Of a stretch of DNA of 7,716 nt, positions 1 to 7,008 are shown piece after piece. The translations under genes were made by a program, and so were the position numbers. The notes beneath the pieces are model-generated. The model had not been told where the DNA came from. It made no database searches and saw nothing but the letters and a program-made list of their open reading frames with translations. Each line of letters opens with the position of its first letter. Within the stretch, counting starts at the first letter, position 1. Origin of the DNA: Actinomycetes bacterium (GTDB taxonomy: Bacteria > Actinomycetota > Acidimicrobiia > Acidimicrobiales > Palsa-688); the NCBI GenBank assembly GCA_021846485.1, contig JAJZWW010000144.1, positions 1 through 7,716 of the forward strand, given 5' to 3'.

Positions 1-2223
1 CGCTGCGGCCGGTCCGGCGGCGCCGAGGCGGGCGGCGGCGGCGTAGCTGCGCGCCGCGGCCTGGAGCGCACCGGTCGACTCGGCCCGCTCGCCCGCCCGC
101 TCGAAGAACCGGATCGCCTCGCCCCGCAGCTCGCCGGCGTCGCCGGAGCCGGGGACGGCCTCGATCGCGTCGAGGTAGTGGCGGGCGACGACCTCGGCCA
201 CCTCCTCGCCGTCGCGGGGGAAGGCCGCCCGCAGGTGACCGGCGACGGCCAGGTGGTGGGCCCGCCGCTCCCGGCGCGACAGGGTCTCGTAGGCGACCTG
301 GCGCAGCAGGTCCTGGGCGAAGCGGTAGTCGCCCTGCTGGGGCGACAGGGGGTCGGCGCTCACGACCAGCACGTCACGGCGCACCAGCTCCGCCAGGGCT
401 GCGGCCACCTCGGCCCCCTCCCGGCCGGAGGCGGCCACCAACGCCCCAGCGGGGAAGCCTCCGCCGAGCACCGCCGCCACCCCGACCAGCTGGCGGGCAG
501 CTCCGTCCAGCGCGTCGAGGCGGGCGGCCAGCAAGGCGTAGAGGCTGTCGGGTATGGCCAGCCCGTCGAGGGTCCCGGCGAGGCGGTACCTGCCGCCGCC
601 GGCGGCGACGAGCACGCCTCCGTCGAGCAGCGAGCGCACCGTCTCGACCGCGAACAAGGGGATGCCCTCGGCGCGGGCAGCCAGCTCACCGCGGGCGCCG
701 GCGGGCAGCCCCGGGACCAGGGAGTCGACCAGCTGCTCCACCGAGGGGCGGTCGAGGGGATCGAGGGACATCACGCTGCGGTTGCGCCCGACGCCGAAGC
801 CTGCTCGACGCTCGGACAGCTCCGGGCGGGCGAGGACCACCACGAAGATCGGCTGGTCCCGGGCCCAGTCGACGAGGTGGTCCAAGAAGTCGAGCAGGGC
901 GTCGTCGGCGTGCTGGGCGTCCTCGACCACCATCACCACGGGGGCGACCGCCGCGAGGCGCTCGAAGAACAGGCGCCACCCGGCGAAGAGGTCCTCCCGG
1001 GAGGAGCTCGGCTCCCTCTCTCCGGTGTGCTCCACCCCGAGCAGGCGAGCGAGGCGTGCCCCCACGTAGTCCCGCTCCCCGTCGGGGACCAACCGCACGA
1101 GTCCCTCCGCCAGCTTGGCCGCGGCCACCCCGGGCAGGTCGTCCTCGGCGATCGCCAGGCGCTGGCGGACGATCTCCGCCAGGGCCCAGAACGTCACCCC
1201 CTCGCCGTAGGACAAGCACCTGCCCCGGTGCCACAAGACGGTCCCGACCAGGCCGTCGACGTACTTCTCCAGCTCCCAGCCCAGCCGGGACTTGCCGACG
1301 CCCGCCGGGCCGGAGACCACGACCAGCCGGGCGCTGCTGCGCTCGGCGCTGGCGTGGAACAGGCCCTTCACCGCGTGCAGCTCGGCCTCCCGGCCGACGA
1401 GCGGCGCTTCCACCTCGCTGCTGCGCCGGGCTCCGCCGACCCGGGAGGTGACCCGCAGGGCACGGTGGAGCCGCACCGACCCCGGGATGCCCTTCAGGCG
1501 GTGCTCACCCGTCTCCTCGAAGGCGATCGCCCGCTCGGCCAGGCGGCGGGTGACCTCGTCGACCGAGCAGGTCCCCGGCTCGGCCGCCGCCTGCACCCGG
1601 GCCGCCAGGTTCACCTGGTCTCCGACCACCAGGCCCTCGCCGGCCGCCTCGACCGTGGCCACCTGCCCCGACGCGACGCCGACGCGCGCCTGGATGCGCT
1701 GGCCCCGGCTGGTGCCGTAGGCGGCGACCGCCCCGACCAGCTCCAGGCCGGCCCGCACCGACCGCTCGGCGTCGTCCTCGTGGGCCGCCGGGACGCCACA
1801 GACGGCCATCACCGCGTCACCGATGAACTTCTCGACCGTCCCGCCGTAGCGGGCCACGACCGTCCGGGCGAGCTCGAAGTACCCCGACAGCAGCTCCCGG
1901 GTCTCCTCGGGGTCGGTCCCGTCAGCCAGCGCGGTGTAGCCGACCAGGTCGCAGAACAGCACCGAGACCCGGCGCCGCTCCCGACCCGCCCCGGCACCGG
2001 CCGGACCCTCCGGGGCGGGGTCCGCGGGTACGGCGGCCGGGGACCCCGCCGGCGGGAGCGGCCCGCGGGCGACCAGGGCGCTCCCGCACCCGGCGCAGAA
2101 GCGGTCCCCGTCCGCCGCCGGCTGGCCGCACGACGGGCACGTCCGGGCGATCGGGGCGCCGCAGCCCACGCAGAAGCGCGACCCGGGAGGGCCGACCGTG
2201 GCGCACTTCGGGCACTCCCCCAC
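1..2223 (-). CDS. Double zinc ribbon / class III nucleotide cyclase / AAA ATPase signalling protein (C-terminus beyond window)
   Basis: The frame is open from a GTG at 2223 to the left edge, giving 741 visible residues. Residues 1-47 carry four CxxC knuckles (C4/C7, C18/C21, C29/C32, C43/C46), a double zinc ribbon. A Pro/Ala linker (about 52-80) follows. A class III adenylate/guanylate cyclase domain spans about 84-255, with metal-binding Asp92 (LFCDLVGYT) and Asp136 (KFIGDAVMA), Lys132 at the adenine-specifying position, and Asn205/Arg209 (VNLAAR) for the transition state. An AAA_16/STAND-type ATPase starts near 275, with Walker A GPAGVGKS (305-312) and Walker B MVVEDAQ (431-437). Helical, TPR-like sequence begins near 698. 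In this family the ATPase/TPR part is thought to sense a ligand or partner and control the cyclase; the signal is unknown. The start is fixed by an in-frame TAA only three codons upstream. Long plus-strand reading frames over this region are antisense shadows. Cyclase activity is inferred, not certain. Confidence 0.93.
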   Translation of the reverse strand, partial: MGECPKCATVGPPGSRFCVGCGAPIARTCPSCGQPAADGDRFCAGCGSALVARGPLPPAGSPAAVPADPAPEGPAGAGAGRERRRVSVLFCDLVGYTALADGTDPEETRELLSGYFELARTVVARYGGTVEKFIGDAVMAVCGVPAAHEDDAERSVRAGLELVGAVAAYGTSRGQRIQARVGVASGQVATVEAAGEGLVVGDQVNLAARVQAAAEPGTCSVDEVTRRLAERAIAFEETGEHRLKGIPGSVRLHRALRVTSRVGGARRSSEVEAPLVGREAELHAVKGLFHASAERSSARLVVVSGPAGVGKSRLGWELEKYVDGLVGTVLWHRGRCLSYGEGVTFWALAEIVRQRLAIAEDDLPGVAAAKLAEGLVRLVPDGERDYVGARLARLLGVEHTGEREPSSSREDLFAGWRLFFERLAAVAPVVMVVEDAQHADDALLDFLDHLVDWARDQPIFVVVLARPELSERRAGFGVGRNRSVMSLDPLDRPSVEQLVDSLVPGLPAGARGELAARAEGIPLFAVETVRSLLDGGVLVAAGGGRYRLAGTLDGLAIPDSLYALLAARLDALDGAARQLVGVAAVLGGGFPAGALVAASGREGAEVAAALAELVRRDVLVVSADPLSPQQGDYRFAQDLLRQVAYETLSRRERRAHHLAVAGHLRAAFPRDGEEVAEVVARHYLDAIEAVPGSGDAGELRGEAIRFFERAGERAESTGALQAAARSYAAAARLGAAGPAAA

Positions 2224-2229
2224 GCCTCG

Positions 2230-2235
2230 ATGTTA
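2230..2235 (-). promoter_or_regulatory. Candidate -10 box of a leaderless promoter for the cyclase-ATPase gene
   Basis: On the minus strand TAACAT fits the actinobacterial -10 consensus TAnnnT. It ends exactly 6 nt before the GTG start at 2223, so transcription would begin at the start codon. No Shine-Dalgarno of useful strength and spacing precedes the GTG. The site sits in a small AT-richer island inside the 46-nt gap after coaX, the only sizeable gap apart from folE-folP. No clear -35 box is seen, which is common for such promoters. The call is inferred from spacing and consensus only. Confidence 0.4.
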
Positions 2236-2269
2236 TCCAGCGTGGACCCCACCCTCGCCGGCTGCCTGC

Positions 2270-3064
<795 letters not shown>

Positions 3065-3937
3065 CTAGGGGCCCTCGGGGTGGGGGGAGCGGGCTGGGAG
3101 GTTGTCGACGAGCCGGGTGCCGCCGAGGCGGGCGGCGACGAGCAGGCGCACCTCGCCGGCGACCACGGTGGGGACGCTCAGGTCGTCGGGTCGGACCACG
3201 GCGGCGTAGTCCAGCGCGAACCGGGGGTCGTCCGCCAGCACGGCGGCCATCGCGGCCTCCACCTCCCCCGGCCGCCGGGCTCCCCGGCCCTCCACCGCCC
3301 GCCGGCCGGCGAGCAGGGCGGCGTAGACCCGGGGGGCGGCGGCCCTCTCCGCCGGGGCCAGGTAGGCGTTGCGGCTGGAGAGGGCGAGGCCGTCGGCGTC
3401 GCGCACGGTGGGGCAGCCGACCACCTCCACCGGCAGCGACAGGTCCCGGACCAGGCGGCGGACGACCGCCAGCTGCTGGAAGTCCTTCTCACCGAAGAAG
3501 GCGAGGCAGCGACCCGACAGCGAGAGCAGCTTGGTGACGATCGTCGCCACCCCGTCGAAGTGCCCCGGTCGCGCCTCGCCCTCGAAGGGCTCGGTGATCC
3601 CCCTCACGTGGACCGTCGTCGCCGGCGCCTCGGGCCACATCTCCCCCGCCTCCGGGGCGAAGACCAGCTGGGCGCCGGCGGCGGTCGCCACCGCCACGTC
3701 GCGCTCCAGGTCGCGGGGGTAGCGGGCCAGGTCCTCGTCCCGCCCGAACTGGAGGGGGTTGACATAGACGCTCACCGCGACGGTGGCGGTGGTCGCCGCC
3801 GCCCTCCGCACGAGGGAGAGATGCCCCCCGTGGAGGGCTCCCATGGTCGGCACCAGGCCCACCGTCGCTCCCCCGGACCGGGCCTCGTCGAGCGCCTCCG
3901 CCCACTCCTCGCGGCGGGTCACTACCCGGGCGCTCAA
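3065..3937 (-). CDS. panC: Pantothenate synthetase (pantoate--beta-alanine ligase)
   Basis: This enzyme condenses pantoate with beta-alanine using ATP, through a pantoyl-adenylate, to make pantothenate. Motifs in order (TTG numbering): VPTMGALHGGHLSLV (29-43) with the HxGH nucleotidyltransferase signature H36/H39, then VNPLQFG, RPGHFDGVATIV, FFGEKDFQQL and RDADGLALSSRNAYL. The frame opens upstream to about 4072, but that extension is the folK coding region read in another frame. I chose TTG at 3937 because it overlaps the folK TGA as TTGA, matching the 4-nt overlaps elsewhere in this operon; this gives 290 residues. GTG at 3922 (285 residues) is the main alternative. Neither start has a clear Shine-Dalgarno. 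The product feeds CoaX, encoded next. Function is certain; the start is moderately certain. Confidence 0.95.
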   Translation of the reverse strand: MSARVVTRREEWAEALDEARSGGATVGLVPTMGALHGGHLSLVRRAAATTATVAVSVYVNPLQFGRDEDLARYPRDLERDVAVATAAGAQLVFAPEAGEMWPEAPATTVHVRGITEPFEGEARPGHFDGVATIVTKLLSLSGRCLAFFGEKDFQQLAVVRRLVRDLSLPVEVVGCPTVRDADGLALSSRNAYLAPAERAAAPRVYAALLAGRRAVEGRGARRPGEVEAAMAAVLADDPRFALDYAAVVRPDDLSVPTVVAGEVRLLVAARLGGTRLVDNLPARSPHPEGP

Positions 3938-4434
3938 GATCGGGAAGAGGTCCGGCGGGGGCCGGGGAGGCGACCGGCGGGGCGGACCCCGCCCCCTCCC
4001 CCCCGGGGGTGGCCGGCGACCAGCTCGGGGGCCAGGTCGGCGAGGGGCGCGAGGACGAAGTCCCGCTCCCACATCCGGGGGTGGGGGACGACCAGCTCGG
4101 GGGGCTCGTCGACCCGCTCGTCGCCGACCAGCAGCACGTCCACGTCGAGGGTCCTCGGTCCGAAGCGCTCCCGGCGGACCCGGCCGGCGGCCTGCTCCGC
4201 CCGGCGGGCGGCGGCCAGCAGCTGGTGGGCGTCGAGATCGGTGTCGAGCTCGACCACCGCGTTGAGGAACGCCCCCTGACCGCCCGGGCCCCCGACGGGG
4301 TCGGTCTCGTACACGGGGGAGACGGCGACCACGTCCGGTAGGGCGGCGACTGCCCCGGCCAGGTGGGCCCAGCGGTCGCCGAGGTTGGAGCCGAGGGCGA
4401 GGAAGACCCGCCGGCGGGTCCCTCCAGGGGTCAC
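3934..4434 (-). CDS. folK: 2-amino-4-hydroxy-6-hydroxymethyldihydropteridine pyrophosphokinase (HPPK)
   Basis: HPPK transfers pyrophosphate from ATP to 6-hydroxymethyl-7,8-dihydropterin, making the substrate of FolP. The 166-residue protein shows VFLALGSNLGDR (10-21), SPVYETDPVG (39-48), FLNAVVEL (56-63), the signature RFGPRTLDVDVLL (90-102) with Mg-binding Asp97 and Asp99, and VPHPRMWERDFVLAPL (116-131). The fold ends near residue 143. The last 23 residues are a Gly/Pro/Arg-rich tail encoded by a G-rich tract. The GTG start at 4434 overlaps the folB stop as GTGA, and the TGA stop overlaps the proposed panC TTG. Because the tail is encoded by long C/G runs, an indel error there could change its reading, although the overlap with panC supports the frame as given. 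Confidence 0.95.
   Translation of the reverse strand: MTPGGTRRRVFLALGSNLGDRWAHLAGAVAALPDVVAVSPVYETDPVGGPGGQGAFLNAVVELDTDLDAHQLLAAARRAEQAAGRVRRERFGPRTLDVDVLLVGDERVDEPPELVVPHPRMWERDFVLAPLADLAPELVAGHPRGGGGGVRPAGRLPGPRRTSSRS
3976..4004 (-). other. G-tract (G-quadruplex candidate) overlapping a GC hairpin at the 3' end of folK
   Basis: On the coding (minus) strand G7-A-G5-C-G4 (4004-3987) contains enough G triplets for a four-tract quadruplex. The last G run also belongs to a perfect 7-bp hairpin, GGCGGGG-TCCG-CCCCGCC (3993-3976). The two structures share bases and would compete. They lie about 40-65 nt before the proposed panC start. The G-richness could simply reflect extreme genomic GC content and a low-complexity protein tail, so any function is speculative. 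Confidence 0.3.
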
Positions 4435-4832
4435 CGGGCGGGTCGCGCCGCAGCGCGCGTGACGCGCACCGCCACCGACTCGAGCGCTACCGCCACGGGG
4501 GGGCGCAGCTTGCGTACCGTCACGGTCACCGCCACCAGCCGGCCACCGCCGGCGGCGAGCGCCGCGGCGGCGACCCGCTCGGCCAGGGCCTCGAGCAGCT
4601 CGGCGTGGGGACCCTCCACCACGGCGGCGGCCGCCGTGGCGACCGTCCCGTAGTCGACGGTGTCGGACAGCTCGTCGGAGCGCCCGGCGGCGCGGAGGTC
4701 GGCGACGAGGTCGAGGTCCACCTCGAACGGCTGGGCGCGCAGGCGCTCCTCGGGCAGCGCCCCGTGGGTACCGAGAGCCCGCAGCCCGCGAAGCTCGATG
4801 CGGTCCGCCCCCGGCGGCGGCTCGGGTGCCAT
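4431..4832 (-). CDS. folB: Dihydroneopterin aldolase
   Basis: FolB cleaves 7,8-dihydroneopterin to 6-hydroxymethyl-7,8-dihydropterin and glycolaldehyde, supplying FolK. The 133-residue protein matches the family along its length. The N-terminal signature is GLRALGTHGALPEER (16-30), followed by QPFEVDLDL (34-42). TVDYG (58-62) holds conserved Tyr61, and LLEALAE (79-85) holds the pterin-anchoring Glu81. VRKLRPP (106-112) holds the catalytic Lys108. The start is ATG at 4832, only 4 nt after the TAG stop of the phosphatase-like gene and without an evident Shine-Dalgarno, so coupled translation is likely. The stop overlaps the folK GTG as GTGA. The first nine residues and the Ala/Arg-rich C-terminus are outside the conserved core. 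Confidence 0.94.
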   Translation of the reverse strand: MAPEPPPGADRIELRGLRALGTHGALPEERLRAQPFEVDLDLVADLRAAGRSDELSDTVDYGTVATAAAAVVEGPHAELLEALAERVAAAALAAGGGRLVAVTVTVRKLRPPVAVALESVAVRVTRAAARPAR

Positions 4833-4836
4833 CGCG

Positions 4837-5361
4837 CTAGGAGCCGAGTGGCTCGGGGGCGTGGCCGGCGAGGCTGGGGGCGGCGGCGACCAGCAGCCGC
4901 CCCTCGGAGCCCATCTGGCGGTGGAGGATGCGCTCGACGACGGCGATCGCCTGGGCTCCCGAGGGGATCATCCCCGACCACCGCAGGTAGCCGGCGAGGA
5001 CCCCCATCAGCCGGTCGTTGAGCTCCTCTTGGTGGACGAGCACCCGCTCGCCGTCGGCCATCCACCCCTTCAGCCGGGCGTACAGCTCGGGGAGGACCGC
5101 GGCGGGTTCGTCGTGCGGGCCGAAGGGCAGGTGGGTCGCGGGGATGTCGGCCTCGTCGTAGGCGTGCAGGTTGTGCGGTGAGGGCAGGAGGGACACGATC
5201 CGGGTGAAGCCCTGGTCCCGCAACCAGAGCAGCTCCTCGTGGCGGCGCACCTTGCGGTGGTTGCGGGCGTAGCCGCCGGGACGCTCGCTCACCGCGAGGT
5301 GCCCCTTGATGACCCACTCGAAGAAGCGGGGCGGGATCCCCTGGGCCCACTTCCCCTTCAC
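4837..5361 (-). CDS. Dual-specificity-phosphatase-like protein with degenerate active-site loop (putative pseudophosphatase)
   Basis: This 174-residue protein resembles the cysteine-phosphatase (DSP/PTP) fold. An N-terminal entry reads PRFFEWVIKGHLAVSERPGG (11-30). A helix-strand unit follows (about 38-60: HEELLWLRDQGFTRIVSLLP), then a stretch with a possible general-acid Asp84 (FGPHDEPA, 80-87). After a helix comes the P-loop equivalent VLVHQEELNDRLMG (107-120), then long helices to about 150. The canonical loop is HCxxGxxR. Here it is H110-Q111-E-E-L114-N-D-R117, so the nucleophilic Cys is Gln and the Gly is Leu, while His and Arg remain. Cysteinyl-phosphate catalysis is therefore not expected. 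The GTG start at 5361 overlaps the folP stop as GTGA; the longer open frame upstream is folP read out of frame. Its position between folP and folB suggests a folate-related role, perhaps regulatory or binding a phosphorylated pterin. No experimentally known function is recognised. The fold assignment is by motif pattern only. Confidence 0.8.
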   Translation of the reverse strand: MKGKWAQGIPPRFFEWVIKGHLAVSERPGGYARNHRKVRRHEELLWLRDQGFTRIVSLLPSPHNLHAYDEADIPATHLPFGPHDEPAAVLPELYARLKGWMADGERVLVHQEELNDRLMGVLAGYLRWSGMIPSGAQAIAVVERILHRQMGSEGRLLVAAAPSLAGHAPEPLGS

Positions 5362-6200
5362 CGTCCCACCGCCGCCACCGGGCCGGTGGGGCCGGGGCCG
5401 GCTCCGTTCGGGGCGGGACCGGCTGCCCCGGCGAGCATCCGGGCCGCCCACACCGTGGGGGCCACGTCGTGGACCCGGACCATCGCCGCCCCCTGGGCCA
5501 TCGCCCATGCCACCGTCGCCACCGACGCCTCGAGGCGGTCGCCGGGCGGTGCGGGATCCTCCCCGGGCGGGGAGGACAGCGGCCCGAGGAAGCGCTTGCG
5601 GCTGGTGCCGACGAGCACCGGCCAACCGGTGGCCACCAGCCGGTCCAGGTGGCGCAGCAGGATCAAGTTGTGGGTCGCGGTCTTGCCGAACCCGATGCCC
5701 GGGTCGATCCAGACCTCCTCCACGCCGGCGCCGCGGGCCCCTTCGGCCCGGGCGACCAGGTGGGCCACCACGTCGCTCACCACGTCGCCGCGGTAGCGGG
5801 CGGCGTAGTCGGCCATCACCGCCGGGTCGGCGGGCAGGTGCATCGCCACCCACCCGGCCCCGGTCGCCGCGGCGACCGGCCAGAGCCGGGCCGAGATGTC
5901 GTTGACGATGGTCGCGCCGGCGCCGACCGCGGCCTCGGCGACCGCCGCCTTGCGGGTGTCGACCGACACCCGCACGTGGGGGGCGAGCGCGGCGACGACG
6001 GGGAGCACCCGGCGCAGCTCCTCGTCCTCGGCGACCGGTCCCGCTCCCGGTCGGGTGGACTCCCCACCCACGTCGACCACGTCGGCACCCTCCGCGGCCA
6101 TCGCCAGGCCGTGCTCGACGGCCCGAGCATGGTCGAGCCAGCAGCCCCCGTCGGAGAACGAATCGGGTGTCACGTTCAAGACACCCATGACCAGGCTCAC
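5358..6200 (-). CDS. folP: Dihydropteroate synthase
   Basis: DHPS joins hydroxymethyldihydropterin pyrophosphate to p-aminobenzoate to give dihydropteroate and is the sulfonamide target. All family blocks are present: VMGVLNVTPDSFSDGG (4-19), DVGGESTRPG (43-52), VSVDTRKAAVAEAA (78-91), IVNDIS (98-103), AMHLPADPAVM (119-129), DPGIGFGKTATHN (166-178), GTSRKRFLG (198-206) and VRVHDV (241-246). This argues for an active FolP1-type enzyme rather than a degenerate paralogue. The frame is open to 6371, but the upstream part runs through a long inverted repeat. I chose GTG at 6200 (280 residues), which keeps the first beta strand. ATG at 6188 has a weak GGTGAG 7 nt upstream and is the alternative, but it would trim that strand. 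The C-terminal 20 residues are a Gly/Pro/Ala-rich tail. The stop overlaps the next gene's GTG. Confidence 0.94.
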   Translation of the reverse strand: MSLVMGVLNVTPDSFSDGGCWLDHARAVEHGLAMAAEGADVVDVGGESTRPGAGPVAEDEELRRVLPVVAALAPHVRVSVDTRKAAVAEAAVGAGATIVNDISARLWPVAAATGAGWVAMHLPADPAVMADYAARYRGDVVSDVVAHLVARAEGARGAGVEEVWIDPGIGFGKTATHNLILLRHLDRLVATGWPVLVGTSRKRFLGPLSSPPGEDPAPPGDRLEASVATVAWAMAQGAAMVRVHDVAPTVWAARMLAGAAGPAPNGAGPGPTGPVAAVGR

Positions 6201-6211
6201 CGGGCCCAGGC

Positions 6212-6305
6212 TACCGAGGAGGAACTTGCCTGCTCGACTGTTTCGCACCCGAGCCCCGAGCTGGGGGCTGGCGAAGAAGCTCAGCAGGCAAGTTCCTTCT
6301 CGGCA
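6212..6305. repeat. 94-nt long imperfect palindrome (structured element) in the folE-folP gap
   Basis: Two 23-nt arms (6212-6234 and 6283-6305) are inverted copies differing at two positions. The inner 15 nt, AGGAACTTGCCTGCT and its complement, match perfectly. As minus-strand RNA this gives about a 23-bp helix with one A-C mismatch and one G-U pair. The 48-nt interior holds further pairing: TTCGC/GCGAA (6242-6246 with 6271-6275) and AGCCCC/GGGGCT (6252-6257 with 6264-6269) around a 6-nt loop. It lies downstream of folE, and its base ends 11 nt before the folP GTG. There is no U-run, so it does not look like a classic intrinsic terminator. It could be an mRNA stability or attenuation structure, or a small palindromic mobile repeat. 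No target-site duplication is evident. The structure is seen directly; its role is unknown. The rest of the gap (6306-6384) shows only a GGAGG at 6372-6376. Confidence 0.85.
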
Positions 6306-6384
6306 TCCCCGCCCCGGCACTCGCCGGCCGGCGACCGTCGCAGGGGAGGCGGGTCCGAGGGAGCACCCCATCCTCCATAGGGAA

Positions 6385-7008
6385 TCAGCGGTTGATGAAG
6401 CTCATCGCCTCGTTGCGGGAGGCGGCGTTGCGCCGGAACAACCCCCGCACCGCCGAGGTCAGGGTCAGCGAGCCGGGTTTGCGCACGCCGCGCATGGACA
6501 TGCACATGTGCTCGGCCTCCACGACCACCAGCACCGCGGCCGGCTCGAGGGTCGCCTCCAGCGCGTCGGCGACCTGCGTGGTGAGCCGCTCTTGGACCTG
6601 CGGGCGGCGAGCGTAGCCCTCCACCAGCCGGGCGAGCTTGGACAAGCCGGTGATCCGCCCGTCGGAGTTGGGGATGTAGGCGACGTGCGCCAGCCCGTGC
6701 CAGGGCAGCAGGTGGTGCTCGCACATGCTGTAGAGGGGGATGCCCTTGACCATCACCATCTCGTCGTGGCGGGCCTCGAAGGTCACCTCGAGATGGCGGT
6801 CGGGGTCCTCCCGGAGGCCGGAGAAGACCTCGGCGTACATCCGCGCCACCCGCGCGGGGGTCTCGAGCAGGCCGTCGCGGTCGGGGTCCTCGCCGATCGC
6901 CGAGAGGATCTCGCGCACCGCCGCGGCGATGCGCTCCAAGTCGACCTCCCCTGAGGCGCCGAACGCCCCGTGAGCCCCGTCGGGCCGGTCGCCGGACAGG
7001 GCGCTCAC
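6385..7008 (-). CDS. folE: GTP cyclohydrolase I (zinc-dependent, type IA)
   Basis: FolE converts GTP to 7,8-dihydroneopterin triphosphate and formate, the first step of folate synthesis. The 207-residue protein has the type IA active site. SMCEHHLLP (94-102) supplies zinc ligands Cys96 and His99 and catalytic His98. VVEAEHMCMSMRGVRKPGS (162-180) supplies His167 and the third zinc ligand Cys169. The N-terminal helix region DGLLETPARVARMYAEVFSG (45-64) and the TSAVRGLFRRN segment (184-194) are also typical. The frame is open further upstream, but GTG at 7008 is chosen because it overlaps the hpt TGA as GTGA and gives the normal family length. GGGAGG immediately precedes it, too close for ideal ribosome binding, so coupling to hpt is likely. 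Residues 1-20 are a variable Gly/Asp-rich leader. Confidence 0.95.
   Translation of the reverse strand: MSALSGDRPDGAHGAFGASGEVDLERIAAAVREILSAIGEDPDRDGLLETPARVARMYAEVFSGLREDPDRHLEVTFEARHDEMVMVKGIPLYSMCEHHLLPWHGLAHVAYIPNSDGRITGLSKLARLVEGYARRPQVQERLTTQVADALEATLEPAAVLVVVEAEHMCMSMRGVRKPGSLTLTSAVRGLFRRNAASRNEAMSFINR

Noticed and set aside
2241..2252. Small GTGG-ACC-CCAC hairpin after coaX as a terminator
   Set aside because: The stem is only 4 bp with no U-run; it is too weak to call a terminator.
5362..5853. Upstream extension of the phosphatase-like gene
   Set aside because: This Arg/Gly/Pro-rich stretch is folP read in another frame. GTG 5361 overlapping the folP stop fits the operon pattern.
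6201..6371. 57-residue N-terminal extension of folP from ATG 6371
   Set aside because: The extension passes through the inverted repeat and has no family similarity. GGAGG abuts the ATG with no spacing. DHPS proteins start a few residues before the MGVLNVTPDSF block.
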